Origin: Arthrobacter mangrovi
Lineage (GTDB): Bacteria; Actinomycetota; Actinomycetes; Actinomycetales; Micrococcaceae
DNA: 58,694 bases
Direction of reading: 5' to 3'
Assembly: GCF_026011795.1 (NCBI RefSeq)
Contig: NZ_BRVS01000014.1
Coordinates: forward strand, 1-58,694
A model generated the notes under the pieces. It was not told where the DNA came from. It did no database searches and worked only from the letters and a program-made list of their open reading frames with translations. Below, one piece after another: positions 8,055 through 16,723 of the stretch. The position numbers were made by a program, and so were the translations under genes. Each line of letters opens with the position of its first letter. The first letter of the stretch is position 1.

Positions 8055-9389
8055 CTATTTCGCGGCAGCGGCCACGACTGCCGTCTCGGACTCCGTCTCG
8101 TCCAGTTCTCCGTATTTCAGGAAGAAGGAGAGGAACGCTCCGACGGCGCAGACGGCGACGACGAACCAAAGGCCGGCGAATTTGCTGCCCGTGGCGTCTT
8201 CCATGAAGCCCATGACGTACGGGCCGAGGAAGCCGCCGAAGAGGCCGATGGTGTTCACGAAGGCAATGCCGCCGGCAAGGGTCGAACCGCTCAGCCTGCT
8301 CGCCGGGAACGTGAACAGGATCGGCTGCATGGCGAAGAAGCAGAACGCGCCGAGGCAGAATCCGATGAGTCCCACCACCGGACCCGAGACCGCTCCCAGG
8401 GTGAACCCCACGCAGATGCCGATCATCGTCGTGCTGACCAGCTTCCGCGCCTTGGTGCCGTTGGTGGCGTGGCGGGGAATGAAGTAGGAACCGAGTGCCG
8501 CGAAGATCCAGGGAACGGCTGTCAGCAGGCCGATTTCGAACGAAGACAGTTCGCCGTAGGTGCCGATGATTGACGGCAGGAAGAACGAGAGGGCATACAC
8601 GGCGATCTGTTCAGACAGGTAGATACCGACGACCAGGAGGATCTGCTTGTCCTTGAAGACTCCGGTCAGCTTGTGCGTGCCGGAGGCTTCGGCGCCCGCC
8701 GCATCCTCTGCCGCGATCCTTGCCTCCAGGGCCGCCCCTTCCTCGTAGGTGAGGAACTTGGCCTGGGTCGGGCGGTCCGGGAGCATCTTCCAGACGACGA
8801 TGGCCAGGAAGCACGCCGGGAGGCCTTCGATCAGGAACATCCACTGCCAGCCGTGCAGGCCGCCGATTCCTTCCATGTTCAGCAGTGCGCCACCGAGCGG
8901 CGCACCGATAACGTTCGCAAAGGACACGCCGAGCAGGAACAATCCGTTGGCTTTGGCCCGCTCCTTGCGGACGAACCACTGGGTCAGGAAGTACATGACA
9001 CCGGGGAACAGGCCGGCCTCGGCAATGCCCAACAGCATCCGCATGATGTAGAAGGACCATTCGCCCTGGACGAACATCATGGCTGCGGAAATGATGCCCC
9101 ACGACACCATGATCCGGGTGATCCAGAACCGGGCGCCCACTTTATGCATGATCAGGTTCGACGGCACCTCGGACAGGGCGTAGGTGAGGAAGAACAGGCC
9201 GGCGCCAATGCCGTAGGCGGTGGCCGAAATACCGAGGTCGATTTCCAGGCGTTCCTTGGCGATGCCGATGTTCGTGCGGTCCAGGAAGCTCATGATGTAG
9301 GCGATGATGAGCAGCGGCATCAGCTTTCGCAGGATGAGGCTGCTGACTTCCTGCGGCGAGCGCATCGCCGTTGTCTGTGGAGCTTGCAT
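8055..9389 (-). CDS. MFS transporter, anion:cation symporter (ACS) family
   Basis: A 444-residue major facilitator with 12 predicted helices. The N-terminal signature LIIAYIMSFLDRTNIGIAK and the GIAEAGLFPGVMYFLTQWF segment in TM4 are typical of the ACS family, whose members take up organic anions such as phthalate, tartrate, glucarate and other hydroxy acids by proton symport. A long hydrophilic loop at about residues 195-235 separates the two halves. I place the start at ATG 9389 (MQAPQTTAMRS) because GAGGAC lies seven bases before it; a longer in-frame start at 9425 lacks a site. It is the first enzyme-operon gene after the LacI regulator. The likely job is uptake of the operon's hydroxy-acid substrate. 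Confidence 0.87.
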   Translation of the reverse strand: MQAPQTTAMRSPQEVSSLILRKLMPLLIIAYIMSFLDRTNIGIAKERLEIDLGISATAYGIGAGLFFLTYALSEVPSNLIMHKVGARFWITRIMVSWGIISAAMMFVQGEWSFYIMRMLLGIAEAGLFPGVMYFLTQWFVRKERAKANGLFLLGVSFANVIGAPLGGALLNMEGIGGLHGWQWMFLIEGLPACFLAIVVWKMLPDRPTQAKFLTYEEGAALEARIAAEDAAGAEASGTHKLTGVFKDKQILLVVGIYLSEQIAVYALSFFLPSIIGTYGELSSFEIGLLTAVPWIFAALGSYFIPRHATNGTKARKLVSTTMIGICVGFTLGAVSGPVVGLIGFCLGAFCFFAMQPILFTFPASRLSGSTLAGGIAFVNTIGLFGGFLGPYVMGFMEDATGSKFAGLWFVVAVCAVGAFLSFFLKYGELDETESETAVVAAAAK

Positions 9390-9477
9390 AGTTGTCCTCA
9401 CGTGGAATAGGGCGCAGAAAATCACACGGCCTCATTGCCGCCGCATCATCCTGCCGGGTTACTTCGGGGGAATTGAA

Positions 9478-10533
9478 TCAAGCCGTGGCCGGGTCGCAGC
9501 CACAGGTCCTGCCGATGTGCAATCGGTATGCACAGATCATTGATTGGTATTGGGGCGAAGGGTTTTCCATCCGCTTCAGCAGCAAGGCGAATGCTTCATG
9601 AGCCATTTCCTGCTGAGGCTGGACGATGGTCGTGAGATTGATGAGTCCTGAAATGCTGTGCGGGAGGCCGTCGGAGCCCGTGACCGCTATGTCTTCGGGA
9701 ATCCTCAGGCCCTGGGAGAGGGCGTACTCCATAATGCCGATGGCGATCTCGTCACTGCCGCACAGGATGGCGCGAGGTCGACGGCGGGAGGCGAACAGGC
9801 TCTTTGCCGCCGCCCGGCCGCCCGCGTTGTTCAGCTTGGTGCTGATCCTCCACTCGCCCGGGATCGATAGGCCGGCCTCCGCCGCCGCGCGGACAAGTCC
9901 CTGCTCGCGCGCCAGCGAGGCGCTGGAAAACCGGGGCCCGATGACGGTGGCTATGTCCTGGTACCCGTGGTCCAGCATGTGCTTCATGATCAGCGAAGCG
10001 GCGCCGCTGTCATCGATGCCGACGTAGTCGCCTTCCAGATAGGTCGATTTGCGGGACAGGTAGACGAAGGGGATCCTCGCTGTCCTCAGGGTCCGCAGTG
10101 CAGTGGCGTCTTCCCGCAAGGCTGCCGCGATGATCACACCGTCGACATTGCGCGCGGCCAGCGTCGCCGTGATTTGGCCAAGCGTATCGGCGTCGTCCTG
10201 GGTGATGGCCGTGAAGACTTCGTATCCCGAGTCGGCCGCAGTGCTGATGACGCCCTGCGCCCACCGCGTGTACATCGGATTGAGGATGTTGGGAACGATC
10301 AGTCCGATGACGCGCGTGCGCTGCGGGCTGAGGCCGGGCCCTGATGAGCGAGGCCGGAATCCCAGGTCGTTGGCCACGGAGATGACGTGTCGCCTGGTTT
10401 CCGGCGAGACCCCGGTCTTGCCGTTCATGACGTAGGAGACGGTAGCCGCGGAAACCCCTGCCGCTCGGGCAACCGAGGCGGCGGAAACGAAGTTCCTGGG
10501 TTTGCTTGCCTTGACCGAAGTTTCCAATCGCAC
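9478..10533 (-). CDS. LacI-family transcriptional regulator
   Basis: A 351-residue LacI/GalR repressor. The N-terminal helix-turn-helix and hinge run from SAASVARAAGVSAATVSYVM to about residue 65 (LGFRPRSSG), and a periplasmic-binding-protein-like effector domain follows from VIGLIVPNILNPMY. VTGSDG near the C-terminus is the usual conserved segment. The DNA-binding part is preceded by about 15 extra residues. It stands 88 bp upstream of the MFS-SDR-BKACE-dehydrogenase genes on the same strand, so it very probably controls them, with the operon substrate or an intermediate as effector. A short AACGTT-centred palindrome at 10608-10613 upstream could be part of an operator, but it is too weak to claim. 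Confidence 0.9.
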   Translation of the reverse strand: MRLETSVKASKPRNFVSAASVARAAGVSAATVSYVMNGKTGVSPETRRHVISVANDLGFRPRSSGPGLSPQRTRVIGLIVPNILNPMYTRWAQGVISTAADSGYEVFTAITQDDADTLGQITATLAARNVDGVIIAAALREDATALRTLRTARIPFVYLSRKSTYLEGDYVGIDDSGAASLIMKHMLDHGYQDIATVIGPRFSSASLAREQGLVRAAAEAGLSIPGEWRISTKLNNAGGRAAAKSLFASRRRPRAILCGSDEIAIGIMEYALSQGLRIPEDIAVTGSDGLPHSISGLINLTTIVQPQQEMAHEAFALLLKRMENPSPQYQSMICAYRLHIGRTCGCDPATA

Positions 10534-10668
10534 GCGCCTCCTTCCGATGAGTAGCCGTGGCCGTAGATGTGAACACCGTCACTTTACGAAGCCCCGAACC
10601 CATAAGCAACGTTAAGTAACGGCGGACCGGCGCTGCGCTCGACGAAGGCAGCGCCTCGGCCCGGAGCT

Positions 10669-11115
10669 TTGGGCGGCATGGCCGGCATAACGCTGGAGCA
10701 GGAGGTCGGGGTGCCGCTGTTCCACCGGGTCGGACGGCGGGTGGTGCTCAGCGAGGTAGGCCGGGAACTGGTGGGCCCGGCCCGCGCGGTAGTGCGGGAC
10801 CTCGAGGTGGCGAGGTCCGCCGTCGTTGCCGTGAAGGGGCTGCGCAGCGGGCGTATGGCCCTGTCCGCCATGCCGTCGCCGGGTATCGAGCCGCTGACTT
10901 CGATGATCGCGGCGTTCTTCCGCAGGTACACCGCGGTGGTCGTCAGTGTGGATGCGGCATTCACCACGGACGATGTCGTTGCCTCCATCCGCAGCGGGAG
11001 TTCCGAGATCGGGATCCTGCGGTGCTCGCCGCGGCGGGTACCGCCGTCTTGAGCTACATGGACCGAGACTGGCAGTTACGTCCCATGGGTTCCGCCGCTG
11101 TCGTTCAGTACCAGG
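10669..11115 (+). pseudogene. LysR-family regulator remnant, truncated and frameshifted
   Basis: The frame from 10669 enters a LysR winged-helix domain in the middle: ITLEQEVGVPLFHRVGRRVV, then LSEVGRELVGPARAVVRDLEV. The first 30 or so residues with the recognition helix are missing. The effector domain starts (GRMALSAMPSPG) and reaches DVVASIRSGSSEIGIL at about 11020. The frame is then lost, and the adjacent +1 frame reads LAAAGTAVLSYMDRDW, resembling the end of a LysR protein. About half the effector domain is absent. So there are at least two lesions, a 5' truncation and an internal deletion or frameshift. No ribosome site is seen. It is very unlikely to be functional. Confidence 0.72.
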
Positions 11116-11121
11116 AGCAGC

Positions 11122-11934
11122 CTAGGACCCCGGCGCACTGTGCTCTTGGGGATCGTCAGGTTTGTCCAGCCTTGGCACCGGACCCGCCTTCCGCTTTTCA
11201 GTGTGGCCCTTGATGTCGATTAGATGTTCTTCCATTGCGTTGAAGGCTGCATCTCCGTCGCGTTCCATAACGGCCTCAAGAATGCGGCGGTGCCACGTTA
11301 CGGAGCTCCGGACGCGTTCGAGCGTCAGGAACTCGTCAGCACGCGAGGGAGCCATCAGATCATTGGACATTGCCAACAGTTCGGACAGCAGCGGATTCCG
11401 GGACAGTCTGGCCAGCTCGGCATGGAATTCCACGTCCAGTTTCCTTAGTGCGGTGTTCGAGGGCTTTTGTCGGGCTGCCTCTTCCGTAGCGCTATCGAGG
11501 AGCGACCGCAGTTTCGAAACTTGGCCCTTTGCCCTGATGGCGGCCCGTTTAGCGATCCCTGGTTCAATGACGAGGCGAAGATCCATGACGTGGTTCATCG
11601 AATCGCCGGTCCCGGCACCGCCTGTGAGCGAAGAAGTAAATGCCAGAAATGGTTCCTCGGATACGTACGTCCCGCTTCCATGGCGGCGATGAACTAATCC
11701 GACGGCCTCGAGCTCACGCAAGGCCTCCCGGACTGTGTTTCTGGACAGCCGGTACCTCTCAGCAATTTCCCGTTCGCTCGGCAGTTTGGCTCCCGGTTCC
11801 AGGGAGCCGTCCTCGATCTGCGAACGAAGAGACTCGGCGAGGACGTCCACACGGTCACTGAAGACCAACAACGGGTCATGCCTCAGGCTGCACACAGTCG
11901 TCCTTTCCGCTGCACGAGGAGCACCGTTCCTCAT
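11122..11934 (-). CDS. GntR/FadR-type (FCD) transcriptional regulator
   Basis: A regulator of about 270 residues. The winged helix (KLPSEREIAERYRLSRNTVR, about residues 52-71) is followed by an all-helical FCD ligand domain with the family metal ligands: Asp and His in LDVEFHAELA, His in TWHRRILEA and His in EEHLIDIKG. The C-terminus is a basic/proline tail. I use ATG 11934; the open frame reaches 12000, and a start closer to the helix-turn-helix is also possible. It is transcribed away from the ABC transporter/gamma-glutamyltransferase operon. A TGGT-N3-ACCA operator sits in the shared region, so it is very likely the repressor of that operon. The effector is unknown; a gamma-glutamyl compound or an amino acid is a guess. 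Confidence 0.87.
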   Translation of the reverse strand: MRNGAPRAAERTTVCSLRHDPLLVFSDRVDVLAESLRSQIEDGSLEPGAKLPSEREIAERYRLSRNTVREALRELEAVGLVHRRHGSGTYVSEEPFLAFTSSLTGGAGTGDSMNHVMDLRLVIEPGIAKRAAIRAKGQVSKLRSLLDSATEEAARQKPSNTALRKLDVEFHAELARLSRNPLLSELLAMSNDLMAPSRADEFLTLERVRSSVTWHRRILEAVMERDGDAAFNAMEEHLIDIKGHTEKRKAGPVPRLDKPDDPQEHSAPGS

Positions 11935-11986
11935 CAGACCAAACGGTTTCCGGCGGGTAAAAGTTTCATTTCGTAGTTCCAAACCC

Positions 11987-12016
11987 TTGTGGCTCGGCAA
12001 CTTATCTCCCTATGCT
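11987..12016 (+). promoter_or_regulatory. Promoter candidate of the ABC/GGT operon
   Basis: TTGTGG (11987-11992), an 18-bp spacer and TATGCT (12011-12016) form a plausible promoter. The predicted start point falls at or just before the FadR-type operator. A TTGACA at 12045-12050 has no good -10 partner before the ATG at 12083. Confidence 0.45.
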
Positions 12017-12023
12017 ACCCAAA

Positions 12024-12036
12024 GTGGTCCAACCAC
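12024..12036. promoter_or_regulatory. FadR-type operator GTGGT-N3-ACCAC
   Basis: GTGGTCCAACCAC is a perfect palindrome matching the TGGTNNNACCA consensus of FadR-subfamily regulators. It lies seven bases downstream of the TATGCT -10, where bound repressor would block initiation or escape. A FadR-type regulator gene is divergent next door. Confidence 0.7.
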
Positions 12037-12082
12037 CCTACCGGTTGACACTTAGAGAAACACTCCAACTTCAGGAGAAGCC

Positions 12083-12934
12083 ATGCAGCAGAAGAAGAAT
12101 CACGCCTACGTCGCAGCCGCCGCTGTCTGCGCCGCCCTGCTCGCCACGGGGTGCAGTGCTCCCGCCAGTGAAGCCTCCGCCGGCGGCGACCAGGCGTCGG
12201 TTTCCACCATCGAGCCGAATGTCCTCACGGTGTGCACCACGTTCGATAATCCGCCTACCAGCTATTACGACGAAGGTCGCAAGGAAAGCGGCGTCGAAAT
12301 CGAGTTGGCTCGAGAGGTCGCCAAGGAAATGGGGCTGGACGTACGGTTCCGCGAGACGAAGTTTGCGTCCATCATCCCGACCCTGCAGGCGGGGCAGTGC
12401 GACACCATCATGGGAGCCCTGTATATCAAGCCGGAACGTGAGGAAGTCATCGATTTCGTTCCCTACCTGATGTCCGCGACCGCGGTAGCCGTGCCCGCCA
12501 AGGGAACGACTGAAGTCACAGGCCTGGATGGCTCGCTGTGCGGAAAGCTCGTCGGGTCCCAGGTGTCCACCACGGCCGAGGGGTTCCTGGTTGATCAGGC
12601 GGCGGAGTGCGAGAAGGAAGGCGCTGAGCCCATCAACCTCAGGCGGACGGACAACGGTGTGGCCGGTCTGCAGCAGGTTGTCGCCGGCCAGCTGGACGGT
12701 TTCGCGGATACCAGCATGGCGCTTCTCTACTACCAGTCGACACGGCCGGACGCCATCCGCCTTGTGGGTGAGCACGTGGGCGAAATCGAGATTGGGGCTG
12801 GGTTCAATAAGGACAATCCTGACCTGCGGGAAGCTTTCGCGGGGGCCTTCGCGACGGTGCAGGATTCCGGCCGGTACGAGGCAATCCTTGATGAACACAA
12901 CCTGGGCGCCTTGGCAATCGGCGGGAACAGCTGA
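12083..12934 (+). CDS. ABC transporter substrate-binding lipoprotein (family 3, polar amino acid type)
   Basis: A 283-residue extracytoplasmic binding protein of the SBP_bac_3 family. It has a lipoprotein signal: basic start, hydrophobic core, then LATGC with the lipidated Cys at residue 24. The mature part begins NVLTVCTTFDNPPTSYYDEG and contains GVEIELAREVAKEMGLDVRF and QAGQCDTIMGALYIKPEREEVIDF, the usual lobe-1 ligand segments. Family members bind amino acids, opines or peptides such as glutathione. It is first in an operon with permease, ATPase and gamma-glutamyltransferase. The last gene suggests a gamma-glutamyl compound as ligand, which is inference. A ribosome site (CAGGAG) lies nine bases before the ATG. 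Confidence 0.9.
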   Translation: MQQKKNHAYVAAAAVCAALLATGCSAPASEASAGGDQASVSTIEPNVLTVCTTFDNPPTSYYDEGRKESGVEIELAREVAKEMGLDVRFRETKFASIIPTLQAGQCDTIMGALYIKPEREEVIDFVPYLMSATAVAVPAKGTTEVTGLDGSLCGKLVGSQVSTTAEGFLVDQAAECEKEGAEPINLRRTDNGVAGLQQVVAGQLDGFADTSMALLYYQSTRPDAIRLVGEHVGEIEIGAGFNKDNPDLREAFAGAFATVQDSGRYEAILDEHNLGALAIGGNS

Positions 12935-12937
12935 CCC

Positions 12938-13708
12938 ATGAGCTTCAACTGGGAATTCTTCTTCGACCACCTGCTGACACCGCACCCCGATTTCATCGCC
13001 GGACTGTGGACCACAGTCCTGGTGTCTGTCATCTCCATGGCCCTGGCGCTGATCGTCGGCGTGTGCGTTGCCTTGCTGCTGAGATCGGACGCGCCTCTCC
13101 TCCGGGGCATCGGAGCCGGCTATGTGTGGGTCATCCGGGGCACGCCGCTTTTGGTGCAGCTCGTCATTGTCTACAACGGGTTGGCCGCGGCCAACATCTA
13201 CCGCTTCTCCGACACCTCGATTGCCGGCATTTCAATCAGCGGTGTGATCCAGGCAGCGATTGTTACCCTGACGATTTACGAGTCCGCCTACATCGCCGAA
13301 ATTGTACGTTCGGGCATCGAAAGCGTCGACCGCGGCCAATTTGAGGCCAGCGAAGCACTGGCCATGACGCCCGGCCTTGCCATGCGGACCGTGATCCTGG
13401 CCCAGGCGCTCCGCACAATGGTCCCTCCACTGGGCAACATCTTCAACGGCCTCATGAAAGAGACGTCCATCCTGAGCATCATCGGCGTGACGGAGATGTT
13501 CCTGGTTACGCAGGGCATCAGTGCAACGAGCTTCCGGACCTTTGAGATCTTCATCGTCGCCGCGCTCTACTACCTGCTGCTCACGACGGTGTGGGCGATC
13601 ATCCAGTTCTTCATCGAAAGGCGGTTGAGCCACTACATGGGGATCACACCCAGGCCATTCCGATTCACAGAAGCCATGCGAAGGAGGCCGGTCAATGCCA
13701 CTGCATGA
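12938..13708 (+). CDS. ABC transporter permease, polar amino acid type (HisM/GlnP family)
   Basis: A 256-residue inner-membrane subunit with five to six helices. The N-terminal [19 protein letters not shown] matches the start of His/Glu/Gln permeases, and [12 protein letters not shown] is the family hallmark (about residues 63-74). The ATPase-contact EAA-like loop reads [22 protein letters not shown]. It starts three bases after the binding-protein stop and its end overlaps the ATPase gene by 14 bp, so translation is probably coupled. Only one permease gene is present, so it would act as a homodimer. Confidence 0.92.
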   Translation: MSFNWEFFFDHLLTPHPDFIAGLWTTVLVSVISMALALIVGVCVALLLRSDAPLLRGIGAGYVWVIRGTPLLVQLVIVYNGLAAANIYRFSDTSIAGISISGVIQAAIVTLTIYESAYIAEIVRSGIESVDRGQFEASEALAMTPGLAMRTVILAQALRTMVPPLGNIFNGLMKETSILSIIGVTEMFLVTQGISATSFRTFEIFIVAALYYLLLTTVWAIIQFFIERRLSHYMGITPRPFRFTEAMRRRPVNATA

Positions 13709-14471
13709 GCAGGAACGGGCAGGCAATGGTTTTGTCAGCATTTCCGACATCTCCCTGAGAATCGGACAACACGCGATCCTCGATGACATCTCGCTGGACA
13801 TTCGCCGAGGCGAGGTCGTGGTCCTGGTCGGACCGTCTGGTGCAGGCAAGACCTCATTGCTTCGGACAGTCAACCACCTTGAGAGCATCTCTTCCGGGAC
13901 CATCCACGTTGACGGAAGGCTCATTCAATCCGGAGGAGGCCGGACCCATAACCGTAGAGCCCTCGCGAAGGAACGGCGGCACATCGGCTTCGTCTTCCAG
14001 CACTTCAATCTGTTTCCCCACATGACCGCGTTGGAGAACGTATCCCACGCGCCCCGCCGGGTCCTTGGCATATCGAAGTCGGAGGCGGACCGGGAGGCCG
14101 GGGAATTACTACAGCGGGTTGGACTGGAAGCAAAAGCCGACGTCAAGCCTGCCCGGCTCTCGGGCGGGCAGAAGCAACGGGTGGCAATTGCCCGGGCATT
14201 GGCCATGAAACCCAAGCTGATGCTTTTTGATGAACCGACCAGCGCTTTGGATCCCGAAATGGTCGGCGAAGTGCTCCAGGTCATGAAGGATCTGGCCTCG
14301 GCTGACATGACCATGATGATCGTTACCCACGAGATGGGTTTCGCGCGGGAAGTTGCAGACCGGATCGTCTTCATGGAGGACGGCCGGATAGTCGAGACCG
14401 GCACTCCCGGCGGCATGTTCACAGATGCCTCTTCACAGCGGACGCAATCGTTCTTGTCCAAGATCTTGTAA
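13695..14471 (+). CDS. ABC transporter ATP-binding protein, polar amino acid type
   Basis: A 258-residue ATPase of the GlnQ/HisP class that powers uptake with the preceding permease and lipoprotein. Walker A GPSGAGKT is at residues 46-53; the Q-loop is in [17 protein letters not shown], followed by the signature [15 protein letters not shown], Walker [15 protein letters not shown] and the switch His in IVTHEMGFA. The length and motif order are normal. The start ATG overlaps the permease reading frame by 14 bp. The C-terminal residues ([10 protein letters not shown]) are the usual ending of amino-acid-type ATPases. Confidence 0.94.
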   Translation: MPLHEQERAGNGFVSISDISLRIGQHAILDDISLDIRRGEVVVLVGPSGAGKTSLLRTVNHLESISSGTIHVDGRLIQSGGGRTHNRRALAKERRHIGFVFQHFNLFPHMTALENVSHAPRRVLGISKSEADREAGELLQRVGLEAKADVKPARLSGGQKQRVAIARALAMKPKLMLFDEPTSALDPEMVGEVLQVMKDLASADMTMMIVTHEMGFAREVADRIVFMEDGRIVETGTPGGMFTDASSQRTQSFLSKIL

Positions 14472-14492
14472 CGAGTAGAGGATTTCCCAGAA

Positions 14493-16019
14493 ATGCACGA
14501 CGCAGCAATCTCAACCCCGCACCGCGAAGCCACCGAAGCCGGATGGGCCGTACTGCAAGCCGGAGGAAGCGCGGTCGACGCAGCTATCGCTTCAGCCGCA
14601 GTCCTATCCGTTGTCTACCCGCACAACTGTTCGATCGGCGGCGACTTGGTGGCGCTAGTGAAGGAGCCTCAGGCGGCCCCCCAATGCATAATGGCCGTGG
14701 GACGAGCTCCCGGTGCAGCCCACCACCGCGCTCTGAGAGAGAAGTTTGGAGAACGAATGCCGGCGCGGGGTGCAGCAACGCTGACCGTTCCCGGAGCTCC
14801 CGCCGGCTGGCAGGCACTGCATGAACGCTATGGCCGACTGCACTCCTCTGTCCTAATGGAGAGGGCCTCCGAACTCGCCGCCGGCTACGAGCTCACCCGA
14901 TCAGTCACGCTGGCAGCGGCCAAAGCATCCGCCGCCGGAGGAATCGGTGCCGAGATCGTCAACACGCTCTTCGGCTCCTCATATGAACCGGGCAAACGCG
15001 TGTCGAACCCGGCCTTGGGGGAAACCCTGCGCCGCATGGGCTCCTCAGGGTTTCAGGAGTTCTATCGAGGTTGGACGGCAAAAGCGCTTCTTTCGTTCAT
15101 GCAGACCCACCGCGCCGAATTCACCGCGCAGGACTTCGAGTCGGCCGTTCCAGCTTCTCTTACGCCACTGTCCCTCCGGAGCGGGGACTATAACGTGTAC
15201 ACGAGCCCTGCGCCTACCCAGGGCTTCGGTCTGGTCCGGCTGCTGGAGAACCTGCCTACGGACGGGAGCAACTCGGTTAACCTAAACGGCGTGGTGGAGG
15301 CCATGCAGGTCAACGCGAGGATTTGCAACTACCTTAGGGACAACATCCTCAGCGAGGACTCCGAGGCGGACTTCTACAATGCATACGCCATTGAGGACCT
15401 CCCGGTTCCTCGTACACCGGCCTATGCATCCGCGCCAGCGGACGGAGACACCATCGGGATCTCATGCGTGGACAGCACGGGGTTGAGCGTGTCGTGGATC
15501 CAAAGCCTGTACTCACACTTCGGCTCCTATCTCATCGACCCGGCCACCGGCATAGTGCTCCAGAACCGGGGAACAATGTTTTCGCTCACCGACGACCAGC
15601 CCAACACCCTCCGCGCCGGTGCCATGCCCCCGCACACGCTGATGCCGGTCATGGTCACGGATCAGCAGCAACACATCCGCTACATTCAGTCGACAATGGG
15701 GGGCAAAGCCCAGCCCCAGATCCACGCGCAGGTTCTGCTGAGGCAATGGGAAGGCGAGACACCGGCATCCGCGCTTCTTGGCCCTCGCTGGGTGGTGGAG
15801 CAGGACAACGACGGGGTCGACGTAGCTGTCATGGAAGAGTCCGTGGCCCCCGAAACCCAGGCCTACCTCAAGGAGCGGTTCAGCCGAACCAGGATTGAAC
15901 CGAACTTCTCGGACGGGCTGGGGCACATGCAGTTGGTCACCGTGGACTCGGAAGGCATTCCCATCGCCGCCAGTGATCCCCGGTCCGATGGATCGGCACG
16001 CAGCGGGCGGCTCCGATGA
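14493..16019 (+). CDS. Gamma-glutamyltransferase family protein
   Basis: A 508-residue N-terminal-nucleophile hydrolase of the gamma-glutamyltranspeptidase family, which cleaves gamma-glutamyl amides such as glutathione and gamma-glutamyl amino acids. The N-terminal half has the family start STPHREATEAGWAVLQAGGS and ARGAATLTVPGAPAGW at 91-106. The autoprocessing site appears as GDTIGISCVD with Thr320 as the likely nucleophile, followed by QSLYSHFGSYLIDPATGIVLQNRG. No signal peptide is visible, so unlike classical GGT it would act in the cytoplasm on imported substrate. That fits its place 21 bp after the ABC ATPase. The stop overlaps the next ATG (ATGA). Some cephalosporin acylases share this fold, so the exact amide is open. 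Confidence 0.85.
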   Translation: MHDAAISTPHREATEAGWAVLQAGGSAVDAAIASAAVLSVVYPHNCSIGGDLVALVKEPQAAPQCIMAVGRAPGAAHHRALREKFGERMPARGAATLTVPGAPAGWQALHERYGRLHSSVLMERASELAAGYELTRSVTLAAAKASAAGGIGAEIVNTLFGSSYEPGKRVSNPALGETLRRMGSSGFQEFYRGWTAKALLSFMQTHRAEFTAQDFESAVPASLTPLSLRSGDYNVYTSPAPTQGFGLVRLLENLPTDGSNSVNLNGVVEAMQVNARICNYLRDNILSEDSEADFYNAYAIEDLPVPRTPAYASAPADGDTIGISCVDSTGLSVSWIQSLYSHFGSYLIDPATGIVLQNRGTMFSLTDDQPNTLRAGAMPPHTLMPVMVTDQQQHIRYIQSTMGGKAQPQIHAQVLLRQWEGETPASALLGPRWVVEQDNDGVDVAVMEESVAPETQAYLKERFSRTRIEPNFSDGLGHMQLVTVDSEGIPIAASDPRSDGSARSGRLR

Positions 16020-16717
16020 CGCTGACGGAACTGCGACCCGCCAGGGCCCTCCGCCGCCGGGTACTTCCCGACCCTGTCTTGTTGACCGTATTGTCGTTTG
16101 GGACGGGGTTTGTGGATGCACTGACATATTTAGGCCTCGACCACATTTTCGGTGCCAACATGACCGGAAACCTGATTCTCGTGGGCATCGGCCTAACGGG
16201 CGATTGGGAACGACTGTTCCACCCTCTGGTTGCCATCCTTTCGTTCTGTGCGGGAAGCATGTTGGCTGGCACCTGCCACCGGCTAATGGAGGCACGGAAG
16301 CACGGGTCACCTGCCCCACGGACGCTGTTCTTGACGACCGGGGTCCTGCTGGCGGCAAGCGCGGTCCTTGCCGCCATGGATACGGCTCGGTCCTTGGGCC
16401 TAGTCATAACAGTCCTCATCGGGGTAGCCATGGGTTGCCAAGGTCTTGCCGCGAGGCTCTTGGGGGTTCCGGAGATAAATACGTTGGTTGTAACCTCCAC
16501 GCTCTCGCAATTCTTCGCGGAGGCGGGCGCTGGCCGTATTTGGCGCAAACGCCGCATTTCCACGCGCCAGTTGGCGGCTATCAGCAGCATGCTCGCTGGC
16601 GCCGTCGTAGGGGCGGTTGTCCTCCCCATTGCCGGGTTGGCAACCATCGCGGTTCCGAGCGGGCTGGTCGTGGTGATGGCCTTGTTCAGCCGGCGCTTAG
16701 AGCCCAAGACGACTTGA
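16016..16717 (+). CDS. DUF1275 (YoaK) family membrane protein
   Basis: A 233-residue protein with about six hydrophobic segments and the family pattern: LSFGTGFVDALTYLGLDHIFGANMTGNL near the N-terminus, a GxxxG-rich third helix and ALAMGCQ-like GVAMGCQGLAARLLGVPEINTLVVTSTL in the middle. The transport role of DUF1275 proteins is not established. Its ATG overlaps the stop codon of the gamma-glutamyltransferase gene (ATGA), so it is the translationally coupled last gene of the operon. It might export a product of gamma-glutamyl cleavage or add a second uptake route; both are guesses. Confidence 0.85.
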   Translation: MTLTELRPARALRRRVLPDPVLLTVLSFGTGFVDALTYLGLDHIFGANMTGNLILVGIGLTGDWERLFHPLVAILSFCAGSMLAGTCHRLMEARKHGSPAPRTLFLTTGVLLAASAVLAAMDTARSLGLVITVLIGVAMGCQGLAARLLGVPEINTLVVTSTLSQFFAEAGAGRIWRKRRISTRQLAAISSMLAGAVVGAVVLPIAGLATIAVPSGLVVVMALFSRRLEPKTT

Positions 16718-16723
16718 TGCCAG

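Noticed and set aside
6135-8573. Very long plus-strand open frame (812 codons) opposite the BKACE operon
   Set aside because: It is the antisense of the SDR, BKACE and dehydrogenase genes, rich in Gly/Asp/Arg/His with no domain; it arises from high GC at third positions.
5284-10533. Reading the LacI operon as an L-carnitine degradation operon
   Set aside because: Dehydrogenase plus BKACE fits 3-dehydrocarnitine cleavage in principle, but the transporter is ACS-type and no BCCT, betaine or carnitine-specific gene is present.
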